DNA of 64,000 nt, taken from NCBI RefSeq assembly GCF_017601095.1, contig NZ_JAGFUX010000006.1, positions 1-64,000 on the forward strand, given 5' to 3'. The notes beneath the pieces are model-generated. The model had not been told where the DNA came from. It saw only the letters and a program-made list of their open reading frames with translations, and did no database searches. This DNA is from Streptococcus suis (GTDB lineage: Bacteria; Bacillota; Bacilli; Lactobacillales; Streptococcaceae). Both the position numbers and the translations under genes were made by a program. Below are positions 35,962-44,929 of the stretch, piece by piece; the first letter of the stretch is position 1; every line of letters starts with the position of its first letter.

Positions 35962-36582
35962 ATGAAACTATATTACATTATCGATGCTTATTGTGGTTGG
36001 ACCTACGGCTTTAACCACATTTTCACAAAATTCATGCAAGACCATCCTGACATAGAAATAGAGGTCATTAACGGAGGCTTGTTTGTCGGAGATAACAAAA
36101 AGAAAATGGCTGATTTCCAGCAGGCACAGACCATCAACAAACAAATCGAAAGCTATTACCAAATGTCTTTTGGCGATAACTACAATCAATTGTTTAAGGA
36201 TAAGGACTTTACCATGGACTCCCTCGGTCCGGCTAGAGCCTACTCAGTCTTGAAAAACTATGTTGAGACACCTAACCATGCTCAGCTAACATTAGACATT
36301 CAAGCCTTATTTTTTGAAGAAGGGTTAGATCTCAGTCAAGCAGACAGTTACACCAGCCTAATCGGTAGCTATCAGTTACCCACAAAGGCTATGGAAGAAC
36401 TATCAAGCATCTTGAATCAACCAGAAAGTCTACACCCTGACTTTATCAAGGCTTATGAAATGGGGGTAACCTCTTTCCCAACCTTGTTACTTGAAAAAGA
36501 CGGAAACTTCTTTAATCTTATCAATAAAGTTCGCACAGTAGACGATTTGGAAAAAAATTTCCAAGAGGCAGTTGCTCAATAG
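35962..36582 (+). CDS. DsbA-family thioredoxin-fold protein
   Basis: The 206-residue protein starts with a thioredoxin strand and a CGWT active-site-like motif (LYYIIDAYCGWTYGF, Cys11), then the DsbA helical insertion, and ends with the cis-proline loop GVTSFPTLLLEKDG (about 169-182). Only one cysteine is present in the motif, as in FrnE-like and hydroxychromene isomerase-like branches that work with glutathione or other thiols. It has no signal peptide, so it is cytoplasmic. It is the first gene of a two-gene pair with an NTF2-like protein. Confidence 0.85.
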   Translation: MKLYYIIDAYCGWTYGFNHIFTKFMQDHPDIEIEVINGGLFVGDNKKKMADFQQAQTINKQIESYYQMSFGDNYNQLFKDKDFTMDSLGPARAYSVLKNYVETPNHAQLTLDIQALFFEEGLDLSQADSYTSLIGSYQLPTKAMEELSSILNQPESLHPDFIKAYEMGVTSFPTLLLEKDGNFFNLINKVRTVDDLEKNFQEAVAQ

Positions 36583-36596
36583 AAAAGAAAATACCT

Positions 36597-36998
36597 ATGT
36601 CAAACAATCAATTATATAAAAATATTTTAGAAGAGACTTATCTAGCTACTGCACAAGGTCGAATAGAAGATTTCAAGAGCCATTTGGCTGCTGATATCTC
36701 TTGGACAGAAGCTGCAGGCTTTCCCTATGCTGGTACCTATATTGGTCCAGATGCAGTGATTGAAAACGTCCATGCAAGACTAGGTTCTGAATGGACCAAT
36801 TATAGTGCCACACCTGTTGATTACGCCTTTTCAGGAAACCGTGTCATGGTTTACGGCTACTACAAGGGAACCTACAAGCTTACTGAGAAATCCTTTCAAG
36901 CAGACTTTGTCCATATTTACGATTTTAATGCTGAAAATAGAATTACACACTTTATCCAAATCGTAGATAGCGCATTTGTTGAGAAAGCTATGAGATAA
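36597..36998 (+). CDS. SnoaL-like / NTF2-fold protein
   Basis: The 133-residue protein has the NTF2 pattern: helix start NILEETYLATAQGRIEDFKS, then DISWTEAAGFPYAGTYIG, VMVYGYYKGTYK and the final strands VHIYDF ... ITHFIQIVDS. Many such proteins are enzymes or ligand carriers for small aromatic compounds. It begins 14 bases after the DsbA-like gene. No catalytic residues are evident. It probably belongs to the same stress-response cluster. Confidence 0.82.
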   Translation: MSNNQLYKNILEETYLATAQGRIEDFKSHLAADISWTEAAGFPYAGTYIGPDAVIENVHARLGSEWTNYSATPVDYAFSGNRVMVYGYYKGTYKLTEKSFQADFVHIYDFNAENRITHFIQIVDSAFVEKAMR

Positions 36999-37029
36999 AA
37001 ATCAATTTTCAAAAGTCTATTCGTCACAC

Positions 37030-37050
37030 ATTACTTCACCAAAAGATACT
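37030..37050. promoter_or_regulatory. Candidate HxlR-regulator site 2
   Basis: ATTACTTCACCAAAAGATACT matches site 1 at 19 of 21 positions and is followed by AAGTA, giving TACT-A-AGTA. It lies 50 bases upstream of the VOC enzyme gene. Confidence 0.5.
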
Positions 37051-37099
37051 AAGTAACTCGAAAATTCCTATAAATTGTATCCGAAAGCCAGGTATCCCT

Positions 37100-37942
37100 A
37101 TGTACAATTCCCAATTTGAGCTGGGCCATGTTGCCCTCAATGTCCGCAATTTAGAACTCCAAAGCCTATTTTACCAGCAGGTATTGGGCCTCCAAGTTCT
37201 GACTGAAAACTCTAAACAGATTGACCTAGGAGTTGGAAAAAACATCCTTATTCGACTTATTCAAACAGAGCAGAAAGGTGAAGTTAGCCACAGCTACGGA
37301 CTCTACCACTTGGCCATTGTTCTACCTAGCCGAGAGGACTTAGGCACCATTTTCCGCCACTTTATCGACAACAAAGTTCCCCTCCAAGGCGCCAGCGACC
37401 ACGGTTACAGCGAAGCCATTTACCTAGCCGACACCGAAGGCAACGGAATCGAGATTTACCGCGACCTGCCTCAAGACTCTTGGGATGTCCGCCCAGATGG
37501 ACGAATTATTGGCATCACTGAGCCTATGGATGTAGAAGCGATCTATGCTTTAGGGAAAAAAGCTGGCGCAGCCTATCAGATGCCAGCTGGCAGTCGCATG
37601 GGCCATATCCACCTATCCGTCCGGGGCAGCTCCGCTTCTAGTCGATTCTACCAAGACATCCTAGCTGTCGAGGATAAATTCTCGGTCCCATCTGCAGCCT
37701 GGCTAGCCTCAGGCGACTACCATCACCACCTGGCTGTCAATGAATGGGGAGGAAAAGAACTGCAGACGCGAACTGAAGGCATGCCAGGACTTGCCTATTA
37801 TACTGTTATCTACTCTAGCCCAGCAGACTTCGAAGCAACCTTGGAACGCGCCACAGCTGCAAACCTAAACCTTCAAAGACTAGACAATAGCGTAGCCTTT
37901 GTTGATCTGGATGGCATTAAAACGAAACTTATTCTTGAATAA
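37100..37942 (+). CDS. VOC-family dioxygenase-like protein (CatE-like)
   Basis: The 280-residue protein has two pairs of VOC (glyoxalase) modules: LGHVALNVRNLELQSLFYQQ at the start with HLAIVLP and EAIYLADTEGNGIEIYRD, then MGHIHLSVRGSS and HHLAVNEW in the second half. The histidine/glutamate ligands of the Fe(II) site are recognisable (H9 region, H77 region, E130). Bacillus CatE-type members cleave catechols and are controlled by YodB/CatR. The shared promoter motif with the FMN reductase supports a quinone-detoxification role. Confidence 0.85.
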   Translation: MYNSQFELGHVALNVRNLELQSLFYQQVLGLQVLTENSKQIDLGVGKNILIRLIQTEQKGEVSHSYGLYHLAIVLPSREDLGTIFRHFIDNKVPLQGASDHGYSEAIYLADTEGNGIEIYRDLPQDSWDVRPDGRIIGITEPMDVEAIYALGKKAGAAYQMPAGSRMGHIHLSVRGSSASSRFYQDILAVEDKFSVPSAAWLASGDYHHHLAVNEWGGKELQTRTEGMPGLAYYTVIYSSPADFEATLERATAANLNLQRLDNSVAFVDLDGIKTKLILE

Positions 37943-37952
37943 TACAAAAAAT

Positions 37953-37977
37953 GAAGTAGCTAAAACTTCCTTTTTTT
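37953..37977 (+). terminator. Terminator after the VOC gene
   Basis: GAAGT and ACTTC with a 7-nt loop are followed by TTTTTTT. Confidence 0.65.
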
Positions 37978-37979
37978 GT

Positions 37980-39134
37980 TTATTTGATCAACCCAAGGTC
38001 GTATTTCATCCCCAAAATCCGTTTGACAGATTGGTCAATCCGTTCCTCTGTAATTGTACCATTCTGCACTTGTTCGATAATATAAGGAATTTGACTGGCA
38101 TAACTTGAAGACAAAATCATATCTGTCCCAGCTTGAATGGTCTGCAAGGCACCTGTATCTTGATCTACAAATTGGACCAAGCCCTGCATATCAAAATCAT
38201 CCGTCATGATGACACCCTCAAAACCAAGCTCATTCCGAAGGATATTATTGATTTCTGGTGAAATAGATGATGGAACATCATCAATGGCAGGTACGATATT
38301 GTGACTGACCATAATGGAGTCAGCTCCTGCTTCAATACCAGCCTTAAAGGGGAGAAAATCATTGGCCCGTAATTCTTCTAAACTACGATTGTCATAGACC
38401 AAATCCGTATGTGAATCAGCATTGTCCCCATAACCCGGAAAGTGCTTCAAGGTCGAAGCAAATTGTTCCTCTTTCAACAATTTGACCAATTGACTAATAT
38501 AGTCTGAGGTGGTTTTTGCATCCTGACCAATGGTCCGATTGTAGATAAAGGATGATGGATCTGTGGATAAATCTGCAACTGGGAAGAAACCAGCGTAAAT
38601 CCCTTCTTCTTTTAAAAGACTGGTCTTCTGCTTAGCATCCGACAAAATCGCCTCAATTCCACCAGATTGGTACAATTCCAAGGGTGATGCAAAAGGTGTT
38701 TCCAAAAGTTGACTAATCCGAGTCACCAATCCTCCTTCTTCATCAGAGGCAATCAAGAGTGGAACCTTGGATAGAGCTTGATAGCTTGCTATCTCTTCTT
38801 TGACTTGGTCTAAAGTCTTACCGGCAAAATCACTGCCAAATAAAATATAGCCTCCAAAATCATAGGTTTCTAACATCTCTGCTTGACCGGCTGCAGGCAT
38901 ACGAGCAAAAATCATCTGACCAACCTTTTCTTCTAGGCTCATTTGACTAATATAGCTGTCGATGACTTGGTCTCGCTTGGAAACCAAAGTTGTAGTGGTT
39001 CCTTCAACTTGACCATCTACTGCAGATGTTTCTTGAGTAGATTTCCCCTTATACATCAAACCCAAACCTATGAAAAGTCCTATAAGGAAGAGACAAGCCA
39101 AACCTGTCCCTAAGGCAATTAATTTCTTTCTCAT
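37980..39134 (-). CDS. GH3 beta-N-acetylhexosaminidase-like protein, membrane anchored
   Basis: The 384-residue protein has an N-terminal signal anchor (KKLIALGTGLACLFLIGLF, about 3-21) with no lipobox, then a NagZ-like GH3 barrel: GQMIFARMP, GGYILFGSDFAG, IASDEEGGLVTR, and the catalytic loop LKHFPGYGDNADSHTD (about 238-253). GVIMTDDFDMQGL carries the nucleophile Asp. It probably trims GlcNAc from cell-wall glycans outside the membrane. The GGAG ribosome-binding sequence directly abuts the ATG, which is unusually close and may limit translation. It follows pflA by 10 bases. Confidence 0.87.
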   Translation of the reverse strand: MRKKLIALGTGLACLFLIGLFIGLGLMYKGKSTQETSAVDGQVEGTTTTLVSKRDQVIDSYISQMSLEEKVGQMIFARMPAAGQAEMLETYDFGGYILFGSDFAGKTLDQVKEEIASYQALSKVPLLIASDEEGGLVTRISQLLETPFASPLELYQSGGIEAILSDAKQKTSLLKEEGIYAGFFPVADLSTDPSSFIYNRTIGQDAKTTSDYISQLVKLLKEEQFASTLKHFPGYGDNADSHTDLVYDNRSLEELRANDFLPFKAGIEAGADSIMVSHNIVPAIDDVPSSISPEINNILRNELGFEGVIMTDDFDMQGLVQFVDQDTGALQTIQAGTDMILSSSYASQIPYIIEQVQNGTITEERIDQSVKRILGMKYDLGLIK

Positions 39135-39144
39135 CTCCTAATTT

Positions 39145-39933
39145 CTACCCCTTAATGCGATTCAAATAATCTTGATAGGACTCTGTCTCCATCAGGGCTT
39201 TGGCATTTAGAACACGTTCCTTGGTCGGTGGCTTTGTTCCTTCGAGCGGGTAAGGTCTGCCCAGCTCGCGCCACTTGAATTCTCCTAGATTGTGATAAGG
39301 TAAAACTTCGAAACGCTCAACATTATTTAGCGTTTTAACAAATTTACCCAATTCAAGCAAATCCTCATCTCGGTCTGTCAAGCCTGGAACCAAGACATGT
39401 CGAATCCAAACAGGCTTGCCAATATCCGATAGGTAACGAGCACACTCTAAAATAGTTTTATTACTATGACCTGTAACAATACGATGCTGGTCAGGATTGA
39501 TTTCCTTGATATCTAAGAGCACCAAGTCTGTTACTGCCATCAAACGATTGTATTTTTCCAAATACCGCTCGGTAGAACGGAAGGTCAGAGCACAGGTATC
39601 CAGTGTCGTGTGGATGCCTTTTTCTTTTGCAAGGGTAAAGAGGGCAATCAAAAAGTCAATCTGAATGGTCGCTTCACCACCAGAAACGGTAATGCCCCCC
39701 TCCTTGCCCCAAAACATCCGAAAACGCAAGGCTTCATTGAGCACATCTTCTGCGGTTCTCTCTTTGGCTGCAGGATTGACCAAATCCCATGTATCGGGGT
39801 TATGGCAATATTGACACCGCATGTGGCAACCTTGCATAAAGACGACAAAACGCACGCCAGGCCCATCAACTGAACCAAAGCTCTCTGTCGAATGTACAAG
39901 ACCTGTTACTTTTCTGTAATCTACTTCTTCCAT
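39145..39933 (-). CDS. pflA: Pyruvate formate-lyase activating enzyme
   Basis: The 262-residue radical-SAM enzyme has the CxxxCxxC cluster motif in GCHMRCQYCHNPDTW (about 35-49), GGEATIQ (SAM binding) and the PFL-activase ending LGRPYPLEGTKPPTKE. It installs the glycyl radical on pyruvate formate-lyase for anaerobic mixed-acid fermentation. A cre-like site overlaps its promoter, consistent with catabolite control. pfl itself is not in this window. Confidence 0.95.
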   Translation of the reverse strand: MEEVDYRKVTGLVHSTESFGSVDGPGVRFVVFMQGCHMRCQYCHNPDTWDLVNPAAKERTAEDVLNEALRFRMFWGKEGGITVSGGEATIQIDFLIALFTLAKEKGIHTTLDTCALTFRSTERYLEKYNRLMAVTDLVLLDIKEINPDQHRIVTGHSNKTILECARYLSDIGKPVWIRHVLVPGLTDRDEDLLELGKFVKTLNNVERFEVLPYHNLGEFKWRELGRPYPLEGTKPPTKERVLNAKALMETESYQDYLNRIKG

Positions 39934-39976
39934 GATTCTATCCTCGTCTTCTTTATAAGGTTATTATACCACAATA

Positions 39977-39992
39977 TTGAAAACGCTTATAT
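39977..39992 (-). promoter_or_regulatory. CcpA cre-like site upstream of pflA
   Basis: TTGAAAACGCTTATAT matches WTGNNARCGNWWWCAW with one mismatch. It lies just upstream of a TATAAT -10 (39963-39968, minus strand), in the -35 region, so CcpA could repress or activate there. Confidence 0.5.
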
Positions 39993-40067
39993 AGAAACTT
40001 TGTAAAAAAATGAACAAAACCAGACCTTCTGATGGACTAGCACGCAAACAATACAGGCAAGTCTAGT

Positions 40068-40560
40068 TTAAAACAAGCCTAAGGCACCTGTTGATTTTGT
40101 TCCAGATCGGTGTAGTTCAATCCTGCTTGCGACTTGGTCAAATAGAGCTAAGTCTCCATCGACTACAACTGGCGAAATAGTCAGCCGTAATCGAGCCACC
40201 AAGCCAGTCCGCAATTAAGTTTGAACAAAACGAGAACTTCCCGACACGACAATGTCCCCACAATCTGCTTCCTTGACCCATCGAATCTCTTCCAAACAAT
40301 CTCCCTGCAACAAACTGGCATTTTTCCAGGTCACTTCTGATAAACGATTCGAACAAACCAGTTTTTCCACTTCTTTAATCCGAGCTACATGCCTACGCTC
40401 ATGTGCACTCACTTCTGGATTATCCAACAGGTTGGCCAATACTGGCGCATCATTTCATAAGTCGACCTCTCCCATTCCGTATAAGACAAATGTAAAAATA
40501 CAGTTCATTGGCGCATTCCAATTCCTTCAATTTCGTGATACTCCTCAGAATATCCTTTTT
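40068..40560 (-). pseudogene. Degraded DHFR-like (RibD C-terminal domain) protein
   Basis: Pieces of a RibD-C/YwjB-type reductase can be followed across frames: RSTYEMMRQYWPT, then, after a frameshift, LLDNPEVSAHERRHVARIKE ... SNRLSEVTWKNASLLQGD ... DIVVSGSSRFVQT. An in-frame TAA follows, then LRTGLVARLRLTISPVV and a tail to 40068. The N-terminal part also carries a stop and frame changes. The order matches intact family members, so this is a decayed gene. The promoter and start are not identifiable. Confidence 0.75.
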
Positions 40561-40578
40561 TCCTTAATGAGTAAAGAA

Positions 40579-40606
40579 AACCAGTTTCTATATTCAGAAA
40601 CTGGTT
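40579..40606 (-). terminator. Terminator of the CNNM/HlyC gene
   Basis: An 11-bp stem, AACCAGTTTCT with AGAAACTGGTT, and a 6-nt loop lie 8 bases after the stop codon and are followed by TTTTCTTTAC on the minus strand. Confidence 0.8.
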
Positions 40607-40613
40607 GACAGTA

Positions 40614-41957
40614 TTAGTCTTTTACTTTTTCTTCATCATCAACTTCAAGCGGCGTCAACAAAATTTTCAATTTGGTCACACGACCATTCTTCACCTTGTC
40701 ATTGATCATGACCAGATGGAAGCCGTTGTTATCCAGCTCATGGCTTTCTTTTTCTTCCTGGGTCGGGATAGTCCCCAAACCTGTCAGGTAGAAGCCTGCA
40801 ATGGTATCCACGTCATCGCTTTCTAACTCCGTACCAAAGTGTTCATTGAAATCGTTCAAGGTCATATTCCCTTGGACAATATAGGTGTGCTCTCCGATTT
40901 CACGAACAAAAATTTCTGTCTTATCTGTTTCATCATCGATTTCCCCAACGATTTCTTCCAACAAGTCCTCTAGGGTCACCAAACCAGCCACTCCACCATA
41001 TTCATCCAGTAAAATGGCCATCTGATTTTGCGTATTACGGAGGGATTTAAGCAAATCATCCACAAAAATCGTTTCTGGAACAAAGAGCGGTTCCTGCATG
41101 ATTCGACGAATATTGAGGTTTTCAAATCCATTGGCATAAGCTTCTGCTAGCAATTTCTTAGTATGAATCAAGCCGATGACATTATCTTTGTCCCCATCGT
41201 AAACAGGAATCCGTGAAAAATTCTGCTTGAGAATCTGAGACATGATGACACTGGTTTCTTCCTCAATATCAATCATAAAGGCATCTGTTCGTGGAACCAT
41301 AACCTCACGCGCCACCAACTCATCCAGAGAGAAAATTCCCTGAAGCATCTCAATCTCTTCGGCATCGAGAGTCTCTTCACTCTTGGTCAGAATGTACTCA
41401 ATCTCATCCCGCGTCATCTTATCATCGGCATCATCAAACTCCATCGGAGTAATGCGACTAATCAAGTTGGTTGCAGCAGATAAGAGCCAGACGAAGGGAC
41501 TGACAATCTTCCCTAGAAAAATAATAATCGGAGCCGATATCACTGCCAGATTTTCCTTCATGTTCATGGCAATACGCTTGGGATATAATTCACCCAGCAC
41601 AATAGAGACAAAAGTCAACATGGCCAAAGCCAGCCAGTAACCAGCCGTTTGCGCAGTGGTTGAATTGCCCATCCATTGAGCAAAGATAGCTCCCAAATCA
41701 TTGGCCAAACTCGCCCCTGACAAGATGGAAATAAAGGTTATCCCAACTTGAATGGTCGATAGAAAATTGTTAGGATTTTCTAAAACTGACAGCAGGCGAA
41801 TGAATTTTTTCTCACCTTCTGCAGCTTTTTGCTCCACCCGTGATCGATTAAGGGAAACAAGGGCCATTTCTGAGGCTGAAAAGAAGGCATTGAGCAAGGT
41901 CAATAGGAACAATAATAAAATCTGTAAATGAATGGTCTGACTACCGGGGTCTTCCAT
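40614..41957 (-). CDS. CNNM/CorC-type membrane protein (DUF21, CBS pair, CorC_HlyC)
   Basis: The 447-residue protein has an N-terminal DUF21 domain with four membrane helices (about 9-190, including NAFFSASEMALVSLN), two CBS domains (about 215-330; MVPRTDAFMIDIEE, IPVYDGDKDNVIG, MAILLDEYGGVAGLVTLEDL) and a C-terminal CorC_HlyC domain. Families of this kind act in magnesium or cobalt efflux; the older name 'hemolysin' reflects early annotation. AGGAGAAGACC precedes the ATG. Confidence 0.92.
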   Translation of the reverse strand: MEDPGSQTIHLQILLLFLLTLLNAFFSASEMALVSLNRSRVEQKAAEGEKKFIRLLSVLENPNNFLSTIQVGITFISILSGASLANDLGAIFAQWMGNSTTAQTAGYWLALAMLTFVSIVLGELYPKRIAMNMKENLAVISAPIIIFLGKIVSPFVWLLSAATNLISRITPMEFDDADDKMTRDEIEYILTKSEETLDAEEIEMLQGIFSLDELVAREVMVPRTDAFMIDIEEETSVIMSQILKQNFSRIPVYDGDKDNVIGLIHTKKLLAEAYANGFENLNIRRIMQEPLFVPETIFVDDLLKSLRNTQNQMAILLDEYGGVAGLVTLEDLLEEIVGEIDDETDKTEIFVREIGEHTYIVQGNMTLNDFNEHFGTELESDDVDTIAGFYLTGLGTIPTQEEKESHELDNNGFHLVMINDKVKNGRVTKLKILLTPLEVDDEEKVKD

Positions 41958-42074
41958 GGTCTTCTCCTAAAAAAATGTTATAATGAAACTATTATACCAT
42001 ATCTGCAAAAAAATATGGGAATTTGGACCAGAAATTTGGTCCATTCTAAGAAAAGATGAAGATTGGAGAAACTG

Positions 42075-42854
42075 ATGGTCCTATCGATGAAAAGCCTGTC
42101 CTACAAGCGACAAGGAGACTATCTCCTACAGGATATCAACTGGGAATTTAAAAAAGGAGAATGTTGGGCTATTTTAGGGCTAAATGGGGCTGGAAAGTCA
42201 ACACTGCTGCGCATATTGATGGCAGAGTTTTGGAAGACTTCTGGTGACCTGACTGTTCTTGGAGTGGAGTTTGGCAAGGGTGATATTCCTAGCCTTCGCA
42301 CTAAGATTGGGGTCGTAGGTTCTTTCCTGGCCGAACGCTTTCCCATTGATTTGACAGCTGAGCAGATTGTCCTGACCGGAAAGTACAAATCCTCCATCCT
42401 CTACCGTGAGTATGGACAAGCAGAGCTAGACCAGGCTATTGAAATGCTGAAAACAATCAAGGCTGATCACTTGATTGGTCGGACCTATGCTAGTTTGTCA
42501 CAAGGCGAGCGCCAACTCCTGCTGATTGCCCGCAGTTTGATGGAAGAGCCTGCTATTTTGATTTTAGACGAAGCAACTGTAGGCTTGGATCTTCTAGCGC
42601 GCGAACGCCTGCTCCATCACATCGACCACATCTGCCAGCTCCCAACAGCTCCTGCCATTATCTATGTGACCCATCACGCAGAGGAAATTACTGACAATTT
42701 TACCCATGTCCTCCTACTCAAAGATGGCAAGGTCTTGGCCCAGGGACCAAAACAAGACATCTTGACACCTGAACTCCTCAGCGATTTTTATGGCAATCAG
42801 GTAGAATTGATTGACTTGGGGGAAGGAAGATTGTTCATTAAGCCCATATTATAA
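42075..42854 (+). CDS. ABC transporter ATP-binding protein
   Basis: The protein is about 259 residues from the ATG at 42075, chosen because GGAG lies 6 bases upstream; a TTG four codons earlier overlaps the SD. It has Walker A GLNGAGKST, LSQGERQLLLIARS as the signature, Walker B AILILDEATVGLD and VTHHAEE. It resembles stand-alone YlmA-type ATPases related to molybdate/iron-import components. No permease is adjacent, so it may be a cytoplasmic ABC protein or pair with a distant partner. Confidence 0.88.
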   Translation: MVLSMKSLSYKRQGDYLLQDINWEFKKGECWAILGLNGAGKSTLLRILMAEFWKTSGDLTVLGVEFGKGDIPSLRTKIGVVGSFLAERFPIDLTAEQIVLTGKYKSSILYREYGQAELDQAIEMLKTIKADHLIGRTYASLSQGERQLLLIARSLMEEPAILILDEATVGLDLLARERLLHHIDHICQLPTAPAIIYVTHHAEEITDNFTHVLLLKDGKVLAQGPKQDILTPELLSDFYGNQVELIDLGEGRLFIKPIL

Positions 42855-42860
42855 AAAACA

Positions 42861-42888
42861 AATCCAGCCCTAGTTTGAGCTGGATTTT
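42861..42888. terminator. Terminator between convergent genes
   Basis: AATCCAGC and GCTGGATT with a 10-nt loop are followed by TT; the stem overlaps the end of the mnmM gene. Confidence 0.7.
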
Positions 42889-43424
42889 AATCGTTCCACC
42901 ATGACCAAAAACGGTGGGGTATTAACTTGGTTGAGTGGTTTATAGAGCATGGCTGTAAAGACAGTCTGATCTAGCTGGCTGATAAAGTCTAAGACTGCAT
43001 CCTTCTCAACTTCCCCACCCTCGTGACCATAATAAATCATGATAGCCAAGCGACCGCCAACCACCAATCTATCCAGAACTTTCTCAATGGCTTGAAGGGT
43101 GGTTGCAGGCAGGGTAATGACTGACTTGTCCGCCGAAGGAAGATAGCCCAGATTGAAAATTGCTGCCTTGCACTCCTCCACATACTGGTCTAGGTTTTCG
43201 TGTCCAGTCAAAACCAATTGGGCATTGGTCAAGCCAGCATTTTCTAGTTTTTCAGCCGTTGTGGTCAGGGCTTGTTCCTGAATATCAAAGGCCACAACTT
43301 TTCCTGCTCGTTGGGCTAAAAATAGCGTGTCATGGCCATTTCCCATCGTCGCATCGACCGCTAGGTCCTGGTCTGTTAATATCTCATCTAAAAAGGCATG
43401 AGCCATGTGTAAAGGTCTAAGCAT
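42870..43424 (-). CDS. mnmM: tRNA 5-aminomethyl-2-thiouridine methyltransferase MnmM (YtqB-like)
   Basis: The 184-residue class I SAM methyltransferase of the former 'rRNA methylase' PF06962 family has motif I AVDATMGNGHDTLFLA (about 24-39), VVAFDIQEQAL and the NLGYLPSADKS catalytic segment. Members complete mnm5s2U34 synthesis in tRNA in Gram-positive bacteria. The ATG at 43424 is 5 bases after AAGGAG; a GTG two codons earlier overlaps the SD. It lies downstream of the TetR-family gene with a 9-base gap. Confidence 0.87.
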   Translation of the reverse strand: MLRPLHMAHAFLDEILTDQDLAVDATMGNGHDTLFLAQRAGKVVAFDIQEQALTTTAEKLENAGLTNAQLVLTGHENLDQYVEECKAAIFNLGYLPSADKSVITLPATTLQAIEKVLDRLVVGGRLAIMIYYGHEGGEVEKDAVLDFISQLDQTVFTAMLYKPLNQVNTPPFLVMVERLKSSSN

Positions 43425-43433
43425 TTTCACTCC

Positions 43434-43952
43434 TTAAGCTAATAATCTTACATAATATTCGGTCAAGGTGGCTTCGTCCACCTTTTTGCGTTGCTGCAAC
43501 CACCAGCTGACCGTCTCCACAAAAGTGGTCACAACAAAATGTACCAGCAAATCCTCTGGAAGATTCCCCTTGTCCTGCATGTAGTCTTCAACCACTTTTG
43601 GAAAAATGTCGTGTTTCAGCTCCGCTTCCAGTTCTCTTAGAAAATAGGCATTGCGGGACAATAAAAGGCTGGCAACTCGGTCTTGATTGGTCCGAAAGTG
43701 TTTGAAAATATGGGCCAACAAGGTCTTCACATCCGCTTTTTCGCGACCTGTAAATAAATGATGAAAGAGGTCGTGACAAAGTTCTTCTAATAAAGCTTCC
43801 TTACTGGTATAGTGGGCATAGAAAGTGGAACGCCCCACATCTGCCAGGTCAATAACATCCTGCACGCGCATGTCATCATAACCTTTATCATTTAATAAGG
43901 TCAAAAAAGCCTGAAAAATAGCTCTTTTTGTTTTTGCAATTCGTCTATCCAT
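43434..43952 (-). CDS. TetR/AcrR-family transcriptional regulator
   Basis: The 172-residue protein has an N-terminal HTH (AKTKRAIFQAFLTLLNDKGY, then VQDVIDLADVGRSTFYAHYTSKEAL). The C-terminal ligand domain is of the short TetR_C type. It is divergent from the cation transporter gene; if it regulates that gene the arrangement resembles SczA/CzcD, but the shared AAACAA/TTGTTT repeats upstream are only suggestive. No clear SD precedes the ATG. Confidence 0.88.
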   Translation of the reverse strand: MDRRIAKTKRAIFQAFLTLLNDKGYDDMRVQDVIDLADVGRSTFYAHYTSKEALLEELCHDLFHHLFTGREKADVKTLLAHIFKHFRTNQDRVASLLLSRNAYFLRELEAELKHDIFPKVVEDYMQDKGNLPEDLLVHFVVTTFVETVSWWLQQRKKVDEATLTEYYVRLLA

Positions 43953-44073
43953 TTTTCGTACATTTCAAACAATTTGTTCAGAAAAAGACAAACTGTTTCT
44001 CTTGTTTCTAGTTTTTCGGCTCATTACAGTACATAATAAACCTATAAACAGTATAACACAGAAAGGGAATCTC

Positions 44074-44892
44074 ATGTCATCTTCTAAAAATACATTTATC
44101 GCTTTTCTCCTCAATCTCAGCTTTTCTATCATCGAGTTTATCTTTGGCTGGCTCTTTGGTTCTAGCGCCATCTTAGCAGATGCTGTTCATGATTTGGGTG
44201 ATGCCCTCGCCATCGGAAGCTCTGCCATCATGCAAACCTATGCCAACAAACCTGCTGACAAGTTCTATCCTTTTGGCTACAAGAGATGGAATATTTTGGC
44301 CGCTCTCTTGACTTCTAGCATTCTGATTATCGGCTCCAGCTTGATCCTTGTAGAAAACATTCCCAATCTTTTCCATCCCAACCCTGTCAATCAGGATGGG
44401 ATGCTGATACTTGGGATTATCGCTGTCATCATCAATTTCTTTGCTTCTCGTATTGTAAAAAATGGCCATAGCCATAATGAATCCATTCTCAGCTTGCACT
44501 TTTTAGAGGATATTTTGGGATGGCTGGCGGTCATCCTTGTTTCCATCATTCTTCAATTCACTGATTGGTACTTTCTAGACCCATTACTCTCACTCGGTAT
44601 TGCTATCTTCATCCTCTCCAAAGCCCTGCCAAAAGCCTGGAATAGTGTCAAGATTCTACTTGAAACAAGTCCGCAAGGAGTAAATCTTGAAGAAGTGAAA
44701 GAAATTCTCCTTGCTCTTGAAAATGTTCACGAAATCACTCAACTGAATGTCTGGACCATGGATGGATATGACCATTGTGCGACAGTGACGGTCAAACTAA
44801 CAAATCCTGCTGTAGCAGACAAGACCAAAGCAAAAATACGGAATTCTCTCATCACCTTTGGCATTGTCCAAAGCACCATCGAAATTTTGTAA
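44074..44892 (+). CDS. Cation diffusion facilitator (CzcD-like) metal exporter
   Basis: The 272-residue protein has six transmembrane helices, the metal-site motif ADAVHDLGDAL (about 37-47) in helix 2, a second HFLEDILGWLAV site in helix 5 and a C-terminal cytoplasmic domain with HEITQLNVWTMDG. It probably exports zinc or other divalent metals in exchange for protons. The ATG at 44074 is preceded by AAAGGGA; a longer reading from 44002 would cover the promoter. The divergent TetR-family gene may control it. Confidence 0.9.
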   Translation: MSSSKNTFIAFLLNLSFSIIEFIFGWLFGSSAILADAVHDLGDALAIGSSAIMQTYANKPADKFYPFGYKRWNILAALLTSSILIIGSSLILVENIPNLFHPNPVNQDGMLILGIIAVIINFFASRIVKNGHSHNESILSLHFLEDILGWLAVILVSIILQFTDWYFLDPLLSLGIAIFILSKALPKAWNSVKILLETSPQGVNLEEVKEILLALENVHEITQLNVWTMDGYDHCATVTVKLTNPAVADKTKAKIRNSLITFGIVQSTIEIL

Positions 44893-44929
44893 AAAAATTT
44901 TAAAAAACCGCACATTTTCCCTGCCCAAA

